This document shows positions 58,301-64,000 of a DNA stretch of 64,000 nt, one piece after another; the first letter of the stretch is position 1; every line of letters starts with the position of its first letter. The stretch covers positions 518,803-582,802 of the forward strand of contig JAQOTA010000067.1 in NCBI GenBank assembly GCA_029532415.1. Reading direction: 5' to 3'. The translations under genes and the position numbers were made by a program. Under the pieces are notes generated by a model. That model made no database searches. It saw only the letters and a list, made by a program, of their open reading frames with translations, and was not told the origin of the DNA. Origin of the DNA: Marasmius tenuissimus. Taxonomy: Eukaryota > Basidiomycota > Agaricomycetes > Agaricales > Marasmiaceae.

Positions 58301-61300
58301 CTCAAGAGGCTCCTTAGCTCGTTTAGAGGATAAAGGGTACGATTTGGCAACCATTTTGCCTTTGGCGCAGCCTTGGCATGGTTTCGTTTCTCCCTTCGAA
58401 GTAACCAACTTCGTTGGAAGCCCTTTAACATTATCCATTAATTTTCCTAAGACTCTGGGATCACAGTGTCCCATACGTCTGTGCCATAATTCAGAAGTAT
58501 TGAAAGATACAACAGATGTGAAGGAAGTTTCTCCCACAAGAACCTTCGCGTTCATCCATCGTAAAGGATCATCTTTATGGCTTGGGTAAAAGCTCATTAA
58601 AAGAGAATCATCTTTCTTGCTCCGGATCGAAGTCTCTGGAGAGTCCAGTAAAGTATAGTAACCTATACTCCGGAACTTCCCACTAGAGATTAAACAATGT
58701 GGGCTGTCTGGATTATACATCACTGGGTATAACTTTGTGACTTGCGTCACTCCTGCGCTATTGGTGTGTCGGATGAGGACAGTACCATAGCCTACTATTT
58801 GCACATTTGCTTTATCACCCGCTGATGTAGTAAGACCTATTGGCATTTCCAAGGTCTGATAGTCTGAGAAATCCGTTTTATACGGAGTCATATGCGCTGA
58901 TGCCCCACTATCAAGTAGCCAGGCATTTCGCGTATTTCTCACTTCACAATCACTCGAAAATGCAGCAGAAAACGACTTATATTTCGTCGTTGCATATACA
59001 GAAGTAATACTACATTTCCTTGGTACTGAGTTCCTTAGGATATGATAGTTCTGCATCGAGGATTTAGTGAAAGTTTGACTATTAGAACTTTGAAACACTT
59101 GCCAGTCTCCACGATCGTTGCTTTCAGCCCAATCGTTATCAACTCCTTCAAGGCCATCTCCATAGTCACCATCATCGAAGTACCGTTCATGCCATTGAAG
59201 CGGTTCTTGATTCTGACTTTGGAATGTTTGGCGAACAAGAAGTTCTTGTCTTGTTCTGAGTTCTTCTTGATAACGTTGATTTGCGGCGTCTTCAACTTCT
59301 ATCCAAGCTTCCAATTGGCGTTTATAGTTCTGCCATTGAACGAATCTCGTGGCTTGATATGGCTGATTATCATTAACAACCATAGTGATATTGCCAATAC
59401 TCGTGCCATTAGCAACGTGCAAGGGCATTCCATTGGTCCTTAATCCAATTACTGCAGGTCCGTAATTCTCGAATTGAGAATTTCGGGGATCACTTGGAGA
59501 TGTAACCCAGGGATCAACCTCAGGTTGTTCATCTACCGGACTAAGTCTTTCCGGTTGATCTGGTGGAGCAGTAGTTGGGCGAGAAGGAACTTCAATGTAA
59601 TCCTCTTCTAAGGATTGTATGCCATAAAAAGATTCGGGAGAGCTTGGAGGTGTGTGGACGATTTGGTCCTGCCATTGTCGTACTCTAGGTGGTGTAGTTG
59701 CGGGGCGATTTATGTATTCATGGGTAGTAGGGACTGGAGATTTGGAACGATTAAGTGACTCGGCTAATTCCATGAAATCTCCAGGGTATGTTCTTGGTCG
59801 TTCATTGAAGCGACTACCCTCAAGTTCTCTACGAGGAATATCAGCCTGAGTCATGGGAACAGACATTCTAATGTTGTTCATCCATTTGTACAAGTGCGTG
59901 TGCCAGTTACGAACATCTGGAAGACTAAGGTGAGGGATAAAGCGAATCCAGCGCCTATTAAACCCTGGTTGTCTCCATTGGGATGTTCTAAATTGACTCG
60001 CTTTTATGTCTGTCGTTCCGAATAACCATTTCCCTTCAAGACCAAGCTTGACTAACGAATGCCAGAAGATAGGATTCAACACTTGTATAGGAAGTGTGAA
60101 GTTCTTCTTATTGACTTGGAAAGCTTCATCCACCGAAGTTGAACGAGGGTTTTTCACTCGTTGAACAAAATCTTCAACGGTGCTGATCCAATTTTTATTA
60201 TTGATTTCAGCTATAACCATCGATAGGTGTTGAAGGTTCCAGGTTTGGTATTCGTAATGAAGCGTGAACTTGGTATCTTCTACTGTTTCCACATGTAATA
60301 TCCTTTGTTGTATGCGCAATTCATGAAGAGCTTGACGAGGTGTCATGTTATGCACTGCATCTCTTCTGATAGCATACATAACGACATATTCTCTGGTCCT
60401 AATCAGAATCCAGATCCAAAGATTGTGATCTGGTGTGCTGCGTATTAATTTATAACGCATTCTGATCATGGATTCCTTCAATGCTATGTCGTTAGTCATC
60501 TGATCTCCGAAGTCTCGGAACTCTTCGACGACAGGAATTGGGAGTCTAATCCCATTAATTATATGTGGTCTATTATTCCTAAGGTTAACTCGTTGCATCA
60601 TGTTGTCATGTTGTTCTTTGTATTCTTGTAAGAATCGCCATTCAACTTTTCTATTGATGAGAGGTGGCTTTTTTATGTCATCTCCATCTTGAGAATAGTT
60701 TTCTGGTCTGAACAAATGAACAAGATCGGCGTGGTTCCTAGGAAACATAGAATCTGCCCATGGTCCATAATCGTCAGGAGGTGTTGAAACTGTTACACGT
60801 ATGTCTTCTTGTGTGGGTGATGCTACTTCGAGATTCTCACCTTGGTCAACTTCGTCCGCAGGCGAAGTATGATTAGGTGTCGCCTCTTGTTGTGGCATTG
60901 TGAAGATAATTTCTTCATTACTATGTGCGCCATAAGAGTATTCAGAACATGTATGACTATCATTTGATGAATTATCAGATGAAGAGTCACTATCAGGTTC
61001 CGTCGGAGTATCAGAGATGTACACCAAAGATGGTATCTCATCTCCATCACTGTCTATGTTTGAATTGGAAATAGTAGCCGAAGCGATAGCTTCTTCTACT
61101 TGTCGAACCTGTTCATCTAATTGAACAGTTCGTCTATTATTCCATTCTTGAACAGAGATGTGTCGTACTGGACGACCTTCTCTATTAGCAGCGATTCTCT
61201 CTTCTAGACGTGCTTGTTGAAGATCATACGTGTTTTGGAATGGGTTTGGTGCAGATGTGCTACCAGTGGGGTAGTGGTAGGACATATGAACGTTTACTGG

Positions 61301-62473
61301 CCCAGCCATTTCGCGTTCAAAAACTGAGCTTATTTGCTCGTTTACTGCATTAATTCGTTTCTGGTATTCAGAAGGTTTCTCAGAAGGTTCAAGTACCGCA
61401 GTGTGCGATTGTTGCCCCCCTTTTTGAGTATCCTTCTTCTTTCCTTTGCCTTTTCCTTTGCCCTTTCCTCCTTTCTTCTTTCCTTTCTTGGAAGAAGATC
61501 CACCTTGGTTCTGATTGTTCTGGTTATTGTTTTTATTATTGTTCTTCTTTTGATTTGTAGAAGTACCAGAACGAGACTGATCAGACCATTTAGGAGGAGA
61601 GTTAAATCTATTAACACCAGAAATTTTGGCGTTATGGGCAGTATAGGCAGCAGGACCAGAATGAATCCCATTCCTTCTATTCCATTCATTCGTAATTGCA
61701 GCAATCAAATCGGTAGGTTTAAGTTCTTCCTTCTTCATACGGGACACTTGCTGCTTGAAGAGTTGCCAATGCTTTTCATTAAGCTTGGCTGTGATCATCA
61801 AGCACAGTAAGTCGTCCGAAATATTTACTCCATGATCCTTAAGTTGGTCCCGAACAGTCAACATGTAACTGATCCCAGGGACTGGATTAAGGTGTTCAGG
61901 AAGTTGGACGTTATGCAAGTCCGTATATAGATTCATCATCTTTGAAGAGGATTGAACTCCAAACGTAGATTTGAGTTTAGATAAGGTTGAGATTACCGAA
62001 GTTTTATCAACATGCGCGTCGTGAGCACGACGAGTTCGCATTTTGATAATACCAATTACTTTGTTACGCCTAGAAGTCCACTCAATTAGAGCGGTAGCTT
62101 CCCCTGAAGTAGCAGGAGAGGATGTTTCTGGCATTTCTTCATCCAAGGCTTGAGGTATGCCTTGGGTAAAGAGGTAACCCTCAAGTAATCGGTACCAATC
62201 TTCGAAATTCGAACCATCATCTAGCAAAACTGGAATGATACTGATTCCTCCTGACCCAGCAGGAAAGTTGCTGTCCGCAACCTGAGAGTACAACGGTTCC
62301 GTATTGTAGTTAAAAACTTCTACAGAATTTTCTACTTCCGTTCCCAGAGTATATCCCGGCGTATTGCGAACAAACGTCGTTGGGGGATTACCACTTGGAG
62401 AATGAGAAGCAGACCTAGATCCTGATTGAGACATATTGAGGTCTGCCAAAAGTCCCGTGAGCATACTCTTCAA
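55391..62473 (-). CDS. gag-pol: Ty1/copia gag-pol polyprotein, 2360 aa, RT catalytic Asn
   Basis: Gag lies at residues about 1-290 (NFEDWYRLLEGYL, LSKLKSTFGVQSSSKMMNLY, LKPTDLIAAITNEW). It is followed by a Lys/Asn/Gln/Gly-rich basic stretch (about 300-352) in place of a zinc knuckle. Residues about 355-1180 are an extra segment without a known domain, including acidic low complexity and a folded-looking part (LWIWILIRTREYVVMYAIRR). The protease has D1188 in LLDSGASAHM. Integrase has a GAG-pre-integrase HHCC region (LWHRRMGHCD..CQGCAKGK) and the triad D1396, D1458, E1494. Reverse transcriptase starts near residue 1885 (RWVFDIKSDGRKKARLVAKG), with YVDN at 2044-2047 instead of YVDD. RNase H ends the protein (AFADSDWATDKDDRRSQTGY, LSSTEAEYMAL). 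The frame is intact, but the Asn at the second catalytic Asp should disable polymerisation. Confidence 0.95.
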   Translation of the reverse strand: MKSMLTGLLADLNMSQSGSRSASHSPSGNPPTTFVRNTPGYTLGTEVENSVEVFNYNTEPLYSQVADSNFPAGSGGISIIPVLLDDGSNFEDWYRLLEGYLFTQGIPQALDEEMPETSSPATSGEATALIEWTSRRNKVIGIIKMRTRRAHDAHVDKTSVISTLSKLKSTFGVQSSSKMMNLYTDLHNVQLPEHLNPVPGISYMLTVRDQLKDHGVNISDDLLCLMITAKLNEKHWQLFKQQVSRMKKEELKPTDLIAAITNEWNRRNGIHSGPAAYTAHNAKISGVNRFNSPPKWSDQSRSGTSTNQKKNNNKNNNQNNQNQGGSSSKKGKKKGGKGKGKGKGKKKDTQKGGQQSHTAVLEPSEKPSEYQKRINAVNEQISSVFEREMAGPVNVHMSYHYPTGSTSAPNPFQNTYDLQQARLEERIAANREGRPVRHISVQEWNNRRTVQLDEQVRQVEEAIASATISNSNIDSDGDEIPSLVYISDTPTEPDSDSSSDNSSNDSHTCSEYSYGAHSNEEIIFTMPQQEATPNHTSPADEVDQGENLEVASPTQEDIRVTVSTPPDDYGPWADSMFPRNHADLVHLFRPENYSQDGDDIKKPPLINRKVEWRFLQEYKEQHDNMMQRVNLRNNRPHIINGIRLPIPVVEEFRDFGDQMTNDIALKESMIRMRYKLIRSTPDHNLWIWILIRTREYVVMYAIRRDAVHNMTPRQALHELRIQQRILHVETVEDTKFTLHYEYQTWNLQHLSMVIAEINNKNWISTVEDFVQRVKNPRSTSVDEAFQVNKKNFTLPIQVLNPIFWHSLVKLGLEGKWLFGTTDIKASQFRTSQWRQPGFNRRWIRFIPHLSLPDVRNWHTHLYKWMNNIRMSVPMTQADIPRRELEGSRFNERPRTYPGDFMELAESLNRSKSPVPTTHEYINRPATTPPRVRQWQDQIVHTPPSSPESFYGIQSLEEDYIEVPSRPTTAPPDQPERLSPVDEQPEVDPWVTSPSDPRNSQFENYGPAVIGLRTNGMPLHVANGTSIGNITMVVNDNQPYQATRFVQWQNYKRQLEAWIEVEDAANQRYQEELRTRQELLVRQTFQSQNQEPLQWHERYFDDGDYGDGLEGVDNDWAESNDRGDWQVFQSSNSQTFTKSSMQNYHILRNSVPRKCSITSVYATTKYKSFSAAFSSDCEVRNTRNAWLLDSGASAHMTPYKTDFSDYQTLEMPIGLTTSAGDKANVQIVGYGTVLIRHTNSAGVTQVTKLYPVMYNPDSPHCLISSGKFRSIGYYTLLDSPETSIRSKKDDSLLMSFYPSHKDDPLRWMNAKVLVGETSFTSVVSFNTSELWHRRMGHCDPRVLGKLMDNVKGLPTKLVTSKGETKPCQGCAKGKMVAKSYPLSSKRAKEPLELVHGDLIEYPTCSYYQNEYALTLFDDATSYGWVYPIRKKSDTDQKLRNWLALVERQTNKKVKSVHFDRGGEFFSNEQWDWYNSLGIFPQRGSPNVHEQNGRAERFNRTLREKSEAMRFQACAPENWWEFAVLTAVHIYNRTPICSRKYRTPVELFENKKPDVSYFRTFGCGAYAYIPKHKNKLAPHSEAMIFIGYESGSKAYRFFRTTNNSVYITPQAVFDENWFPKCQKEVPGSIEFDKTNKPVRSIPFPTYPYDGHEDHHNDDDFFNPPPPSGSDDDDHQPGGDPPLDPIPDDKSDGVHNGNHPNTDGFGSPKGSDHNPNQYGPDPRSAGSSGSRNPFGFRQADYDEWENLRAPPPAAIRRNPPRNRITPNRPFNVYGNRHPVEIERDIDSQARWQSQINPTNEPETIPNRVPDPAAPMDTDDNMSDLAQQGGENYLVYLLNNGYQLYGLQASSYDNVREWTYKQVQKRPKDEKPSWEAACRLELQSLKDRNVFDVVTLPKGRKAVKSRWVFDIKSDGRKKARLVAKGFSQKQGIDYNELFSPVVRFETVRLLLALAALEDWEISALDVKTAFLYGALDEEIYMEQPEGFVTDSSKVWRLRKALYGLKQASRAWWRQCTESMKRLGFKRCLSDAGVYVFNKNGNMVIAVVYVDNALFMGPDRNLVNRLKSEFMKIWECRDLGEPTEFLRMRITRDRKNRRLILDQRDYLEKIIRKFGVLNAKTAYMPLPEGYNPTQNQGEVNPEIRHRFQSVIGSLLYLALGTRPDISFAVIKMSQYGANPNQEHLQKALYIVKYLVHTAKYELIYDGRSNQGLLAFADSDWATDKDDRRSQTGYIVKLANAPVCWVSQKQKTVALSSTEAEYMALSDCTRQACWMKSLLNELNFPIRSVPCVSDNQGTIFLSSNEATDKRTKHIDNRYHFIREAVEHGKTQIYFVETAKQPADLLTKNLGRTKFELFRQSLGLTFH

Positions 62474-63472
62474 ATATAGAAGGGTGGAGCCAAGAGAGTG
62501 TCAATCGACGAAGGCTTCTAAGAAGCACCCATAAATAAATAGGGTTCGATGCACACCGAGAAATGCTCCAAAGGTCTAGGACTTTTAACAGGCTGTATGC
62601 GTCAAGCAGATCATGGGGTGTACCGCGTGCAGGTAGTGCAGGGGAGTTAATCTGGTTACGAAGCCCTGCCCAATTGCTAGGGTCTTACAACGTTCCCAGT
62701 GTGTATCGGTGTCTGGTGTCCCATCGTGCTATCTGGTCTCAACCCCAGACTAGCAAAAGTATGAGTGATCAGCTCATACTGTCCGAATGACCCATTGAAA
62801 GTTATTATTAAACCTAGTCATCCATATGAATTGAGTTCATGCACCCTCTGCCTTAGGCATGTCGGTGACCAGAAAGCAATCATAGGTGAGCTAGAGTTTA
62901 ACAATAACATGGAAGAGAGGGGTCATCGGGAGGGGAGTCCCTGTACATACTAAAATGGCCATATGATACCGTAAAACTGTATAGTATCAAAACCTAGTTG
63001 TAAGGAGATCAAATCTCCCAGCATGTATGTCATGCCCGGTCTTTCGACCGTCAGGAATCATGGCAAGTTGGTTTATAAGCACAACCCCATAGACCCCTAA
63101 ACGATGCCTCATGGTGAGGATCATCGCCAACCATTGGTTTTCATCGGCATTAGGCAGTGATAATATAAGATCAAAGCCCAATCCGGGTTATCAGCAGGGA
63201 GACAGAGCCGCTTACGCGGATAGGTCTGTGCCGAAGAAGATGAAGCCAAGACAGTATGTACATGCGTTCGTGCAACATGCAACAGTACAGGGACGTAGTG
63301 GATAGGTGTAAAGGGAACTAACAACCCTTGACCTTGACACCAGACGATGACAAGCCCGACATCGCTAGAGACTTCCATAACCCATGTAGGTTACAGGTCG
63401 TCCGCTAGGATGGTGGCGACACACGGGAGCTAGGCTACTCCGATCATAACATCGACCTGACCACCGCTTGCG
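62474..63472 (-). other. Copia untranslated leader, about 1 kb
   Basis: This lies between the primer site and the ATG. It holds only short frames, the longest on the minus strand being about 85 codons (63121-63378), with no domain. It probably carries packaging and dimerisation signals, which cannot be placed by eye. The length is unusual for the family. Confidence 0.5.
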
Positions 63473-63484
63473 GGGCCCATAACC
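63473..63484 (-). other. Copia primer binding site, tRNA-iMet anticodon-loop type
   Basis: Directly inside the 5' LTR the minus strand reads GGTTATGGGCCC followed by CGC. This is complementary to the anticodon stem-loop of initiator tRNA-Met (GGGCCCAUAACC), the internal site used by the Drosophila copia element with a half-tRNA primer. The + strand here (cttgcggggcccataacc) reads like a piece of the tRNA itself, so pairing may extend further. Confidence 0.8.
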
Positions 63485-64000
63485 TGATGAGCCAGCATAG
63501 TTAAAGTGCACAGTGGGTATAACGAAGTAAACCTCACATGGGTAATACACAGAGTGTTCTTGTAGTCTTGAGATGCTTGAGAAGAGGTAATAATCGAGTA
63601 GATTGTCCTAAGGCTTAAGGCCTTTCGTTCAGTCTTTTATACATAAGTTTCTGGTACATGTAATGAGTATTACACTAACTGAAACTACTACTAGAAGTAG
63701 GTATTCGGCCCTAAAGGCGTAAAAGACATTAGTACTGTGTAAGTACTTCTACCATGAATGGTAGTATGCTTGGTGAGCATAGTCGTGTTTGCCTCATGTA
63801 TTGGAGGCTCTACTTATGCTATTGGATAGCGACTGTCTATAGTGTCATATATGATGAAACTAGATGTACGTAGTAAGATACGTAGACAGAGACGTAGTAC
63901 TTGCATGAGGACGCAAGTGTTCTAGAGGCGTAGCTCTATAAATAGTGTGACGCGTAAACAACACGTCAACAGTGTATCACATGATTTCCATCATGTTCAA
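63485..64000 (-). repeat. Ty1/copia 5' LTR, two bases short at the window end
   Basis: This is collinear with 54838-55353. Visible differences are ttggagg against ttgaagg, and cagagacg against cagggacg. The last two bases (ca) are expected at 64001-64002. Confidence 0.93.

Larger units (their letters stand above)
54838..64000 (-). mobile_element. Ty1/copia retrotransposon, nested in the gypsy 5' LTR
   Basis: It has two 518 bp LTRs (TGTTGAACATG...GGCTCATCA on the minus strand). The right one is cut two bases short by the window end. The full length should be 9165 bp (54838-64002). The LTRs differ at two positions by eye in 516 bases. One 2360-codon ORF, a primer site and a polypurine tract are present. 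The target site is aacta (54833-54837). The element is long for Ty1/copia because of an 830-residue extra segment and a 1 kb leader. Confidence 0.95.

Noticed and set aside
61334..61810. 158-codon + frame rich in Leu/Phe/Ser that looks membrane-like
   Set aside because: It is antisense to the Lys/Asn/Gly-rich stretch of the copia Gag, and the hydrophobic look comes from reverse-complemented Lys codons.

Overview
The window looks like an accessory, repeat-rich region of a filamentous basidiomycete genome, probably an Agaricomycete (a Rhizoctonia/Ceratobasidium-like fungus is a guess from memory). The reasons are that genes reconstruct only with many introns of about 45-65 bp with GT/GC..AG borders, that one gene belongs to a basidiomycete-type multi-pass membrane family, and that the mobile elements are of fungal types (chromodomain Ty3/gypsy, Ty1/copia, hAT, Ngaro/DIRS-like).

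Left part (1-44.4 kb). Near the left edge is one complete single-copy gene for a multi-pass membrane protein (2152-3864; ten exons, all phases consistent, 394 aa). From about 4.7 kb to 44.4 kb the DNA is a tandem array, all on the + strand, of six copies (A-F) of one unrecognised multi-exon gene family, separated by large duplicated intergenic blocks (called U and T here). Copies C (15905-18233) and D (24497-26820) read open through every exon and look functional. A is truncated, B carries a solo LTR and a frameshift, E has deletions and a stop, and F has a stop and two transposon insertions. B-U1-C and E-U3-F have the same order and nearly the same spacing, so the array seems to come from duplication of a two-gene module (a B/E-type gene followed by a C/D/F-type gene), plus a further C-T-U-D duplication.

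A 2.17 kb element sits in the first intron of copy F. It has the split direct repeat layout A1-ORF-B1-A2-B2 of Ngaro/DIRS tyrosine-recombinase retrotransposons, but keeps only a zinc-finger gag-like gene.

Right part (44.4-64 kb) is a three-level nest, all on the minus strand. A hAT transposon lies in the last exon of copy F. A Ty3/gypsy chromovirus is inserted in the hAT transposase. A 9.17 kb Ty1/copia element is inserted inside the 5' LTR of the gypsy element. The gypsy element has gag-protease and RT-RNaseH-integrase-chromodomain in one frame split by a single TGA, plus a 632-codon third ORF in the env position. The copia element is a single 2360-codon ORF with an unusual 830-residue segment between gag and protease, a tRNA-iMet anticodon-loop type primer site, and an Asn in place of the second catalytic Asp of the RT (YVDN). 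LTR pairs are almost identical, so both insertions are recent.

No rRNA, tRNA or CRISPR array was seen. All gene models are read by eye and were not tested by searches.
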